Assembly: GCA_963718405.1 (NCBI GenBank)
Contig: CAVQYZ010000002.1
Location: 248,001 to 312,000 of the forward strand
DNA: 64,000 bases
Source of the DNA: Bog-756 sp963718405
GTDB taxonomy: Bacteria; Actinomycetota; Acidimicrobiia; Acidimicrobiales; RAAP-2
Direction of reading: 5' to 3'
A model generated the notes under the pieces. The model did no database searches and was not told the origin of the DNA. It was given only the letters and a program-made list of their open reading frames with translations. This document shows positions 55,032-63,150 of this stretch, in pieces (the stretch's first letter is position 1; every line of letters begins with the position of its first letter). Both the position numbers and the translations under genes were made by a program.

Positions 55032-55058
55032 TGGACTATAGTCCAGACACTTGTCCAA
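55032..55058. promoter_or_regulatory. Probable TetR operator between divergent cyp51-region operons
   Basis: TGGAC TATA GTCCA (55032-55045) is a perfect 14-base palindrome. A third half-site, TTGTCCAA, follows at 55051-55058, giving outer TTGGAC ... GTCCAA symmetry. It lies 4 bases upstream of the leftward start at 55027 and 139 bases before the rightward GTG at 55197. The TATA centre may overlap a -10. Confidence 0.7.
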
Positions 55059-55196
55059 ATCAACGGGACAGGGGTTCATGGCCCCTACTTCGGGGGCAGG
55101 TGACCGGCCCGGGCGGTCCGCCGCCGGGGTGGTCCGACGACCGTGCGGGTGGCATCATCGCCCGGGCAGATGCCAGCAACGACAGGGGGAGTCCGA

Positions 55197-56094
55197 GTGC
55201 CAGAGATCCAACCACCTGTCGGTGACGCCACGACCAGGCCGCCGGTGGTCGGCGTGATCGGCCTCGGCGCCATCGGCGACGGGGTGTCGACCAGTGTGCT
55301 GCGGGCCGGGCTTCCCCTGGTGGTCTTCGACGTGCGGCCCGAGGCTCTCGATCACTACCGGGAGGAGGCCACGGTGGCGGGGTCGGCGACGGAGCTGGTC
55401 CGCCTCTCCGACGTGGTGGTGGTGGCGGTGGTCAACGACGAACAGGTCCATGCGGTGCTGTCCGGGCCGCAAGGCGGCCTGGCGGCGGCCGAGTCCCCAG
55501 ACCACCGTGGTCATCGTGAGCACCATCTCGGCACCGTGCGTCCAAGCCGTCGGGGCCGAAGCCGCCGCCCTCGGAGTACCGATCCTCGACTGTGGGGTGA
55601 CCGGTGGGCCGGCCGCCGCCGCCTCCGGGGACCTGGTCTGCATGGTGGGTGGCGATCCTGCCGTCATCGAGCGGCTCGAGCCGGTCTTCGGCGCCATCGC
55701 CTCGCTGACCGTGACCATGGGGCCGTTCGGCACCGGGCTGGCCGCCAAGTTGGCCCGTAATCTCATCACCTACGGCTCCTGGCTGGCCGCCTTCGAAGGG
55801 CAGCAGCTGGCCGAGGCCGCCGGCATCCCGCTGGCCCGGCTGGCCGAGGTGGTCAAGGCCAGTGACGTCCACATCGGCGGCGCCTCCCGACTCATGTTCC
55901 GACCGACCGTGGCACCGTTCACCGACCAGGACGACCGGGGCCTGGTCGGGGCCATGCAGGCCGGGGCCTCGCTGGCCCACAAGGACCTGCGGGCCGCTCT
56001 GGAGTTGGCCGCAGAGCTCCAGGTCGACCTGCCGCTGGCCGAGATGACCGAGGACCGCTGCGACCAGATCTTCGGCCTGGGGACGAACCGGTGA
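55197..56094 (+). CDS. 6-phosphogluconate/3-hydroxyisobutyrate dehydrogenase-type protein (one frameshift)
   Basis: About 299 residues across one shift near 55495. GTG start at 55197 behind AGGGGGA. The N-terminal NAD domain has VVGVIGLGAIGDGVSTSVLR (G-x-G-x-x-G) and VVVVAVVNDEQVHAVLSGPQ. After the shift comes PQTTVVIVSTISAPCVQAVG and the substrate motif DCGVTGGPAAAASGDLVCMV. The catalytic Lys is in GTGLAAKLARNLITYGSWLA, followed by the helical C-terminal domain. First gene of the rightward operon; from memory it corresponds to Rv0770. Probably oxidises a beta-hydroxy acid or alcohol. Confidence 0.85.
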
Positions 56095-57569
56095 GCGGGT
56101 CGGGACCCGACGTGGTCGGGGAGGAGCGCCTGCTGATCGGGGGCCAACTACGGGGCGCCCGGAGTGGTCGGACGTTCGAGACCGTCAACCCGGCCACCGG
56201 TGAGGTGCTCGGCGTGGTGGCCGATGCCGGCCCCGAGGATCTCGACGACGCCATCGAGGCGGCCCGGCGGGCCTTCGACCACACCGCGTGGGCCACCGAC
56301 GTGGCTCTCCGGGTCCGGGGCCTCCGCCAGTTGCAGTCGGCCTTCGTGGCCCACGCCGACGAGATCCGGGCCATGACCGTGGCAGAGACCGGGTCACCGC
56401 TCTCATTCACCTACTCGGCCCAGCTCGACGTACCGGTCGACTCCCTCGGATGGATCGCCGACCTGGCCGAGGGGTATGCCTGGGAGACCGACCTCGGGGA
56501 TGCCTCGCCCATGGGGATCCCGTCGCACCGGTGGATCCGACGTGAGGCCACCGGTGTGGTGGGGGCGGTCACCCCGTGGAACGTGCCCCACCAGATCAAC
56601 CTGGCCAAGTTGGGACCGGCCCTGGCCGCCGGCAACACCGTGGTGCTGAAGCCGGCACCCGACACCCCCTGGTGCGCCACGGTGCTCGGCCGGCTCATCG
56701 CCGAAGAGACCGACATCCCCGCCGGGGTGGTCAACATCGTGCCGTCGTCAGACCATGCCATCGGCGCACTGATCACCGCCGATCCACGGGTGGACCAGGT
56801 CAGTTTCACCGGCTCCACCGCCACCGGACGGAAGGTCATGGCCTCGGCGGCGGAGTCGTTGAAGAAGGTCTTCCTCGAACTGGGCGGCAAGTCGGCCTTC
56901 GTCATCCTGGACGACGCCGACCTGCGAGGGGCCTGTGCCACCGCGGCCTTCACCGTGTGCACCCACGCCGGCCAGGGGTGTGCCATCACCACCCGGCTGG
57001 TGGTGCCCCGCAGCCAGTTCGACGAGGCGGTCGACTCCACCTCCCGGGTGATGGCCAAGCTTCCCGCCGGCGATCCCACCGACCCCGGCACCATCTGCGG
57101 TCCGCTGATCAGTGAGCGCCAACGCCAGCGGGTGGAGGGCTACATCCGGCTGGCCACCGAGGAGCATGGATCGATCGTGCTGGGCGGCGGCCGGCCCGAC
57201 GGGCTGGAGGCCGGGTTCTTCGTCGAGCCCACCCTCATCGTCGGGGTGGACAACCGGTCGCGGGTGGCCCAGGAGGAGATCTTCGGACCGGTGCTGGTGG
57301 TCATTCCCCACGACGGGGACGAGGACGCCGTGGCCCTGGCCAACGACTCGTCCTACGGCCTGTCGGGCTCGGTGTGGTCAACCGACCGCGAGCGGGCCAT
57401 CGGCGTGGCCGACCGGATCCGCACCGGCACCATCGGGATCAACGGTGGACTGTGGTTCAGCCCCGACGTGCCCTTCGGTGGGTACAAGCACTCCGGGGTG
57501 GGGCGCGAGTCCGGCGTGGCCGGATTCGAGGAGTACCTCGAGATCAAGTCGATCGCCGAGCCGGCGTGA
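56091..57569 (+). CDS. NAD(P)-dependent aldehyde dehydrogenase
   Basis: A 492-residue ALDH, GTG start at 56091 overlapping the previous stop (GTGA). Motifs in order: VVGAVTPWNVPHQINLAKLG with the active-site Asn, VVLKPAPDTPW, VSFTGSTATGRKVM, the Glu in VFLELGGKSAFVILDDADL, the nucleophile Cys in THAGQGCAITTRLVVPRSQF, and EEIFGPVLVVIPHDGDEDA. Complete and of normal length. It would oxidise an aldehyde made by the P450 or dehydrogenase steps. From memory it corresponds to Rv0768 (aldA) beside cyp51. Confidence 0.93.
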   Translation: MSGSGPDVVGEERLLIGGQLRGARSGRTFETVNPATGEVLGVVADAGPEDLDDAIEAARRAFDHTAWATDVALRVRGLRQLQSAFVAHADEIRAMTVAETGSPLSFTYSAQLDVPVDSLGWIADLAEGYAWETDLGDASPMGIPSHRWIRREATGVVGAVTPWNVPHQINLAKLGPALAAGNTVVLKPAPDTPWCATVLGRLIAEETDIPAGVVNIVPSSDHAIGALITADPRVDQVSFTGSTATGRKVMASAAESLKKVFLELGGKSAFVILDDADLRGACATAAFTVCTHAGQGCAITTRLVVPRSQFDEAVDSTSRVMAKLPAGDPTDPGTICGPLISERQRQRVEGYIRLATEEHGSIVLGGGRPDGLEAGFFVEPTLIVGVDNRSRVAQEEIFGPVLVVIPHDGDEDAVALANDSSYGLSGSVWSTDRERAIGVADRIRTGTIGINGGLWFSPDVPFGGYKHSGVGRESGVAGFEEYLEIKSIAEPA

Positions 57570-57594
57570 GTCGGCACCAGGGAGGGTGGAGTTC

Positions 57595-58026
57595 ATGAGC
57601 ATCGAGAAACCGGAGAGCCATGCCGGCCAGGACGGGCGCGACCCGGACTCGGCCCGCGCCAAAGGCATCGCCAAGATGGAGGAGGTCTACGGGTTCTCCG
57701 TCGATCCCGCCGACCTGCCCGGGCCCTATGCCGCCTTCACCGTCGACCACCTGTTCGGTGAGGTGTGGACCAGGGAGGCACTGGACAACCGCGACCGCCG
57801 GCTCATGACCATCGGGGTCCTGGCCGCCCTGGGCCAGGCCTCGCTGATCGAGATCCAGTTCCAGTCAGCCCTGGAGCGGGGCGAGCTGACCGAGGAGCAG
57901 GTGCGCGAGACGGTGTTGCACCTGACCCACTACATCGGCTGGCCCCTGTCGACCGAGGTCAACGCGGTGGCGGAGAAGGTCATCGCCCGGCGCCGCAAGG
58001 CCGAAGCCCAAGAGGCCGGCTCGTGA
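57595..58026 (+). CDS. Carboxymuconolactone decarboxylase-family protein
   Basis: A 143-residue helical protein after the ribosome site AGGGAGGGTGG. Family core: YAAFTVDHLFGEVWTREALD, RRLMTIGVLAALGQASLIEI and VRETVLHLTHYIGWPLSTEV. The C-x-x-C-x-x-x-H of AhpD peroxidases is absent: there is Gly/Gln-Ala-Ser in its place, as in gamma-CMD. It may be a lyase or structural partner. From memory it matches Rv0771. Confidence 0.85.
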   Translation: MSIEKPESHAGQDGRDPDSARAKGIAKMEEVYGFSVDPADLPGPYAAFTVDHLFGEVWTREALDNRDRRLMTIGVLAALGQASLIEIQFQSALERGELTEEQVRETVLHLTHYIGWPLSTEVNAVAEKVIARRRKAEAQEAGS

Positions 58027-58793
58027 GTGACCCCATGATCCGTTTCGACTTCACCGGAAAAGTGGCTGTGGTCACCGGCTCGGGTGGGGGCATCGGGCAG
58101 GCCTACGCCGAGGCCCTGGCCGCCGCCGGGGCCTCGGTCATGGTGGCTGACATCGCCGAGGACAACGCCGCCAAGGTGGCCGCACTCATCCGGGACACCG
58201 GTGGCCGGGCCGAGTCGGTGCGGGTGGACGTGGCTGACCCCGAGTCGGCCCGGGTGATGGCCGAACGGACCGTTGAGCAGTTCGGCGGCATCGACTACCT
58301 GGTCAACAACGCCGCCATCTTCGGAGGGATGCAGCTCGACCTCCTCCTCACCGTGGACTGGGAGTACCTCAACCGGTTCCTCTCGGTCAACATGCTCGGC
58401 GCCCTCAACTGTGTGCGGGCGTGCTATCCGGCCATGCAGGCCCGTGGGGGCGGGGCCATCGTCAACCAGTCCTCGACCGCGGCCTACATGTACGCCGGGT
58501 TCTACGGGCTGGCCAAGGCCGGCGTCAACTCGATCACCCAGCAGTTGGCCCACGAGCTCGGTGGACAGCACATCCGTACCAACGCCATCGCCCCGGGCCC
58601 CATCGACACCGAGGCGTCCCGCACCGTGGTCCCCGACGCCTTCATGAAACCGATCCTGGCCTCACTGGCCATCAAGCGCCAAGGGGAGACTTCGGATCTG
58701 GTGGGCATGTGCCTGTTCCTGCTCTCGGACGAAGCCTCGTGGATTACCGGCCATGTCTTCAACGTCGACGGTGGACAGGTGGTCCGCCCATGA
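58023..58793 (+). CDS. Short-chain dehydrogenase/reductase
   Basis: A 256-residue SDR whose GTG start (58023) overlaps the previous stop; an ATG at 58035 is the alternative. VAVVTGSGGGIGQAYAEALA is the cofactor loop, VADIAEDNAA points to NAD (acidic end of strand 2), NNAAIFGGMQ follows, and the active site is VNQSSTAAYMYAGFYGLAKA with Ser, Tyr and Lys in place. The ending WITGHVFNVDGGQVVRP is typical. From memory it corresponds to Rv0769. Probably a hydroxysteroid- or 3-hydroxyacyl-type dehydrogenase. Confidence 0.9.
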   Translation: MSDPMIRFDFTGKVAVVTGSGGGIGQAYAEALAAAGASVMVADIAEDNAAKVAALIRDTGGRAESVRVDVADPESARVMAERTVEQFGGIDYLVNNAAIFGGMQLDLLLTVDWEYLNRFLSVNMLGALNCVRACYPAMQARGGGAIVNQSSTAAYMYAGFYGLAKAGVNSITQQLAHELGGQHIRTNAIAPGPIDTEASRTVVPDAFMKPILASLAIKRQGETSDLVGMCLFLLSDEASWITGHVFNVDGGQVVRP

Positions 58794-59554
58794 GCTCAGG
58801 GCGGATCGCCGTCGAGGACGACAGCGGCGTCCGCCTCATCGCCTTCGACCGTCCTGAGGTCCGCAACGCTTTCGACTCGGCCATGTACCGGGCGGTGACC
58901 GAGGCGCTGGCCCTGGCGCTGGCCGACGACTCCATCCACGCCGTGGTGCTGACCGGGCGGGGCAAGGCCTTCACCGCAGGACAGGATCTCCGCGAGATGG
59001 CGCTGCTGGCGTCCGGCCAGGGCGGGCCCGAGGCCGGCTCGGGCTTCCGTGACCTGTTGGATCTGGTGATGACCTTCGACAAGCCGTTGCTGGCCGCGGT
59101 CCACGGGGTCGGGGTGGGACTGGGGTGCACGTTGCTGGGCCACGTGGACCTGGTGCTGGTGGATGAGGGGACCCGGTTGCGGGTCCCCTTCGCCGAGCTG
59201 GGCGTGCCTCCTGAAGCGGGCAGCAGCTGGTTGCTCCCCGAGCGGATCGGGTGGCAGCAGGCCTCGTCCATGCTGCTGGCCTCCGAGTGGATCGATGCCC
59301 CCCGGGCCGTGGAGGTCGGGCTGGCCCTGCGGATCTGCCCGGAGGGGACGGTGCTGGCCGAGACCATGGCCCTGGCCCACCGGATCGCCTCGTTCCCCCC
59401 GCACGCCACCCGCCAGATCAAGCAGCTGATGATGGCCTCGCGTCGCCCGGCCATCGAGGAGGCCCGGGCCCGGGAGGAAGCGGCCTTCGCCCACCTGTTC
59501 GCCGACGCCACCCACAACCCGGGTTCACAGCTCACGGCCGGCCTGGACCGCTGA
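58790..59554 (+). CDS. Enoyl-CoA hydratase/isomerase-family protein
   Basis: A 254-residue crotonase. The start ATG overlaps the SDR stop (ATGA). LTGRGKAFTAGQDLREMALL carries the first oxyanion-hole block, and KPLLAAVHGVGVGLGCTLLG the second (G-x-G-x-G). The hydratase Glu pair is not obvious: VPFAELGVPPEAGSSWLLPE has one Glu at each usual site. It extends the cyp51-type cluster towards beta-oxidation of an acyl side chain. Confidence 0.88.
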   Translation: MSSGRIAVEDDSGVRLIAFDRPEVRNAFDSAMYRAVTEALALALADDSIHAVVLTGRGKAFTAGQDLREMALLASGQGGPEAGSGFRDLLDLVMTFDKPLLAAVHGVGVGLGCTLLGHVDLVLVDEGTRLRVPFAELGVPPEAGSSWLLPERIGWQQASSMLLASEWIDAPRAVEVGLALRICPEGTVLAETMALAHRIASFPPHATRQIKQLMMASRRPAIEEARAREEAAFAHLFADATHNPGSQLTAGLDR

Positions 59555-59557
59555 TCC

Positions 59558-60415
59558 ATGCGCCTGGGTATCACCGCCTTCCTCACCGACCGGGCCATGT
59601 CACCGGCTGAGCTGGCCGTGGCCGTGGAGGAACGGGGCTTTGACTCGTTGTACCTGCCCGAGCACACCCACCTGCCGGTGCGGGCCGACTCACCGCCGGC
59701 GCTGGTCGACGGGGTGGTGGCCGACGACTACCGGCGCAGCCTCGACCCGGTGGTGGCCCTCGCCACCGCCGCTTCGGTGACCCGGCGCATCACCCTGGGC
59801 ACCGGCGTGATGCTGGTGGCCCAGCACGACCCCATCGCGCTGGCCAAGCAGTTGGCCACCTTGGACCACCTGAGCGGGGGCCGGGTGGTCCTCGGCATCG
59901 GCTTCGGGTGGAACCGCGAGGAAGCCGCCGACCACGGGGTGGTATTTGAGGAGCGACGGGAGGTGGCCCGCGAGCACGTGTTGTGCCTGCAGGCCCTGTG
60001 GTCCGAGGAGCAGGCCGAGTTCCACGGCCGCTACGTCTCGTTCGATGCCTGCTGGAGCTGGCCCAAGCCCCTCCAGCAGCCGAGGATCACCACGCTGATC
60101 GGGGGCCGGGCCAACGACTCGGTGTTCGGGGCGGTGGCCGAGTATGCCGACGGATGGATGCCGGTGGGCGGAGCAGGCCTCGGGGAGGCCTGGCCCCGAC
60201 TCCGCCGGGCGGTCGAGGAACGCGGCCGTGATCCGGAGGCCATCCGGGTGGTCCCGTTCGGAACGGTCCCCACCGATGAGAAGTTGGCCCACTTCGAGTC
60301 CCAGGGAGTTCACGAGGTCATCCTCCGGGTGCCGTCGGGCAGCCCGGCGACCATGCTGTCCGTTCTCGATGGGCACGCGGCCTATCTGGCTCGATTCGGA
60401 GGAGACCATGACTGA
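59558..60415 (+). CDS. LLM-class F420-dependent oxidoreductase (TIGR03619-like)
   Basis: A 285-residue luciferase-like TIM barrel: RLGITAFLTDRAMSPAELAV, RGFDSLYLPEHTHLPVRADS with the E-H-T-H active loop, ITLGTGVMLVAQHDPIALAK and LSGGRVVLGIGFGWNREEAA. These are the TIGR03619 signatures. It begins 3 bases after the hydratase stop and ends 8 bases into the thioesterase gene. Likely an F420-dependent hydride transfer on the operon substrate. Confidence 0.88.
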   Translation: MRLGITAFLTDRAMSPAELAVAVEERGFDSLYLPEHTHLPVRADSPPALVDGVVADDYRRSLDPVVALATAASVTRRITLGTGVMLVAQHDPIALAKQLATLDHLSGGRVVLGIGFGWNREEAADHGVVFEERREVAREHVLCLQALWSEEQAEFHGRYVSFDACWSWPKPLQQPRITTLIGGRANDSVFGAVAEYADGWMPVGGAGLGEAWPRLRRAVEERGRDPEAIRVVPFGTVPTDEKLAHFESQGVHEVILRVPSGSPATMLSVLDGHAAYLARFGGDHD

Positions 60416-61118
60416 GGTTGGAGACCATCTGGCCGACCCGGCGGCCAAACCGTGGAGTAGCGCGGGGAGGGAGGAGCTGGCCGCGGTGGTGCGCCGCCTC
60501 ATGGCGGTGACCGTCACCTCGGTTGCTCCCCCGGACCTTTTGGCCGATGTGGCCCGCCAGGCTGCGGCGTTGGCCGATCAGCTCGAGAGCTTCGTCCCCG
60601 AGGACGGTCCCGTTCCCATCACCCGGTTCTCCGAGACCACGGTCCACGCCGAGCAGGCCGACGTGCTGTCGGCGGCCATGCCGTTCGACGTGATCATCGG
60701 CTCGTGCAACCCGATCGCACTTCCCATCACCATCGAGTTCGATCCGCCCAAGGCTGTCGGCCGGGCCAACTTCACCGCACCGTATGAAGGGGCCCCCGGC
60801 TGTGTGCACGGCGCCGTCCTGGCCGGGGCGTTCGACATCATCCTGACCGCGGCCAACGTCATCGCCAACGGCGCCGGCCCCACGGTCAACCTCTCGATCA
60901 AGTATCTCAAGCCCACCCTCATCGGTCAGCCGGCCCTGTTCGAGTCCTGGGTCACCTCGAAAGATGATCGACGGACCCACAGCCGCGGACAGCTGGTCCA
61001 GAACGGGGTGGTCACGGTGGAGGCGGTCGGTGAGTTCGTGAACATGGAGCGCTCACGGATCGCCGCCATGCACCGGCGTGACGACGGGGCCGGACCGGAC
61101 CCCCGGGTGGAGGCCTGA
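60408..61118 (+). CDS. Hotdog-fold (PaaI-like) thioesterase
   Basis: A 236-residue protein. The N-half is helical (RRLMAVTVTSVAPPDLLADV). The hotdog domain has VGRANFTAPYEGAPGCVHGA and VLAGAFDIILTAANVIANG, the central helix with H-G that marks PaaI-type thioesterases, then TVNLSIKYLKPTLIGQPALF. It overlaps the LLM gene and closes the rightward operon. Probably releases CoA from a short acyl product. Confidence 0.8.
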   Translation: MTEVGDHLADPAAKPWSSAGREELAAVVRRLMAVTVTSVAPPDLLADVARQAAALADQLESFVPEDGPVPITRFSETTVHAEQADVLSAAMPFDVIIGSCNPIALPITIEFDPPKAVGRANFTAPYEGAPGCVHGAVLAGAFDIILTAANVIANGAGPTVNLSIKYLKPTLIGQPALFESWVTSKDDRRTHSRGQLVQNGVVTVEAVGEFVNMERSRIAAMHRRDDGAGPDPRVEA

Positions 61119-61248
61119 TGGGCTCGGCGCCACGAACCGCCCGGCCGGAAGGCCCGACATTCTCTAGAGTCGTACATATAGGCGCAGACCGAGGGGGACG
61201 GGTCGTAGACCCGGGGGAGCCTGCACAGACATGGGGGAGACGTGACTG

Positions 61249-62619
61249 ATGCCATCCAACCCGGAGTACCGGAACGGGGTTCGACCCAAGAGCGGTTGGG
61301 GGAGGAGTCGGGCCGCACGGCTGGCTGCCACCCTGAGCGTGGTGGTGCTGGCCGCCTCGCTGGCGGCGTGCTCGTCCACGAACACCGTCACCCCCACCAC
61401 CAACGGGTCCACCTCGGCGACCAAGGCCGCCATCCCCAAATCTGCCTTCAGCGACTACACCGGCATCACCCCCACCACGGTGTCGATCGGTAACGTCTCG
61501 ACCCTCTTGGCGGGGATCTTCAAGGGCGCCGCGGTGGGGACCGAGGCCTACGCCCAGTACGTCAACTCCCAGGGAGGGATCAACGGCCGGAGGATCATCG
61601 TCGACAGTAGCGACGACCAGTACGCCGGCGCCCCCAACAAGCAGGAGACCCAAGAGGACATCGGTCGCGACTTCGCCATGGTCGGTGGCTTCTCCCTGTT
61701 CGACAGTTTCGGCGGCACCGTGCTGGCCGCCAACCCCCAGGTGCCCAACGTGACCGTGTCCCTGTCCACGGCCACCGCGGCCCTCCCCAACTCCTTCAGC
61801 CCGGCACCCACTCCCGACGGGTGGATCCTCGGACCGATCATCTACTTCAAGAAGAAGTTCCCCTCGGCCATCACCCACACCGGGGCGTTGATCGCCGATG
61901 AGCCGTCGGCCACGGTCAAGTGGACGGCGGAGGAGGCGGCCATGGAGCACGAGGGCTACAAGGTGGTCGACGACCCGACCTTTGACATCAGCACCACCAA
62001 CTTCGACCAGTACGTGGTCGCCATGCGCAACGACGGGGTCAAGATCCTGTTCATGGAGCAGATGCCCCAGAACTACGCCGCCGCGGTCATCAAGGCTCTC
62101 AACCAACAGGACTTCCACCCGATCATCGTGCTGGGGGGGTCGACCTACAGCGAGGAGTTGGTGCCGAACTCCGGTGGCCCGGCGGCCATCGACGGTGCCT
62201 ACATGGAGCAGAACACCTCGCTGTTCCTGGGCGAGGACGCCTCGGGCATCCCGGCCGTCAACACCTTCCTCACCTGGGTGCAGAAGGCCTCCCCCGGCTT
62301 TCACGCCGATCTGTACACGCTGTATGGCTGGCTGTCGGCTGAGATGTTCAGCCAGGCCCTGAAGGCGGCCGGCTCCCACCCGAGTCGGGGCTCGTTGCTC
62401 CAAGCCCTTCGCCACATCACGTCGTTCTCGGGAGACAATCTGGTCGGCATCGCCAACCCGGCGGCCAAGATCCCCACCAACTGCTACATCATCGCCAGAA
62501 TCGAGAACGGCAAGTACCAACGGCTCGATGACCCGCCACTGGATGGGCCCACCCACGGGTACCGGTGCGACCAGCCCTTCTACTACTACCCGTCGGGAGC
62601 CACCGTCTCCGAGGGCTGA
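61249..62619 (+). CDS. Branched-chain-amino-acid-type ABC substrate-binding lipoprotein
   Basis: A 456-residue lipoprotein. The signal peptide ends SVVVLAASLAAC with the lipobox Cys at 41, and a Ser/Thr linker follows. The Peripla_BP_6 domain starts ITPTTVSIGNVSTLLAGIFK, then AYAQYVNSQGGINGRRIIVD, the usual Gly-Gly-I-N-G-R signature, and continues with VGGFSLFDSFGGTVLAANPQ. No permease or ATPase gene is in view, so the transporter partners are elsewhere. Because it follows the cyp51-type catabolic operon by 130 bases, it could import its substrate or a related amphipathic compound. Confidence 0.85.
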   Translation: MPSNPEYRNGVRPKSGWGRSRAARLAATLSVVVLAASLAACSSTNTVTPTTNGSTSATKAAIPKSAFSDYTGITPTTVSIGNVSTLLAGIFKGAAVGTEAYAQYVNSQGGINGRRIIVDSSDDQYAGAPNKQETQEDIGRDFAMVGGFSLFDSFGGTVLAANPQVPNVTVSLSTATAALPNSFSPAPTPDGWILGPIIYFKKKFPSAITHTGALIADEPSATVKWTAEEAAMEHEGYKVVDDPTFDISTTNFDQYVVAMRNDGVKILFMEQMPQNYAAAVIKALNQQDFHPIIVLGGSTYSEELVPNSGGPAAIDGAYMEQNTSLFLGEDASGIPAVNTFLTWVQKASPGFHADLYTLYGWLSAEMFSQALKAAGSHPSRGSLLQALRHITSFSGDNLVGIANPAAKIPTNCYIIARIENGKYQRLDDPPLDGPTHGYRCDQPFYYYPSGATVSEG

Positions 62620-62678
62620 CCACCCGGCCCGAGGGCCGCGGTGAACGAGATCGGGGCGGGCCAGCCGAGGCCCGGGGA

Positions 62679-62945
62679 CTACTCTGCGGCGGAGTGGGCG
62701 GCCCGGGCCATCAACCGTGACTTGCGGTTGGCGGCCTGGTTCTTGTGGATGACACCCTTGGCCGCGGCCTTGTCGATCCGCTTGATGGCCAGCCGCAGAG
62801 CCTCTTCGCTGTCCTCGGCGCCCGAATCGATGGCGTTGATGGCCCGCTTGGTGCGGGTCCGCAGCTCGGAACGCACCGCCTTGTTGCGAGCCTGACGCTT
62901 GATCGTCTGGCGGTTCCTCTTGATCTGGCTCTTGATATTTGCCAC
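62679..62945 (-). CDS. rpsT: 30S ribosomal protein S20
   Basis: An 88-residue basic protein from the GTG at 62943-62945 behind AAGGACC: ANIKSQIKRNRQTIKRQARN, then KAVRSELRTRTKRAINAI, KRIDKAAAKGVIHKNQAANR and KSRLMARAAHSAAE. It is the classic S20 three-helix bundle that binds 16S rRNA. Divergent from lepA; both promoters must lie in the 205 bases between. Confidence 0.96.
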   Translation of the reverse strand: MANIKSQIKRNRQTIKRQARNKAVRSELRTRTKRAINAIDSGAEDSEEALRLAIKRIDKAAAKGVIHKNQAANRKSRLMARAAHSAAE

Positions 62946-63150
62946 TGGTGGTCCTTCTCGTCCTCGTGCGGGTGGTGCGGTGGCCCGTGCACGGCCCACC
63001 GCCAATCTGGAGATCTGACACCGAACGTGCCCCGAGGGGCCACTTCCGGAAGCCCTTGAGGATAGCAGTCCCACGATCTCCCTACTCACCGGCCCGGTGC
63101 GCCCCGGGGCCGGACGGCCCCTGGTGGCGCTTGGGTACGCTGGAAATCCT

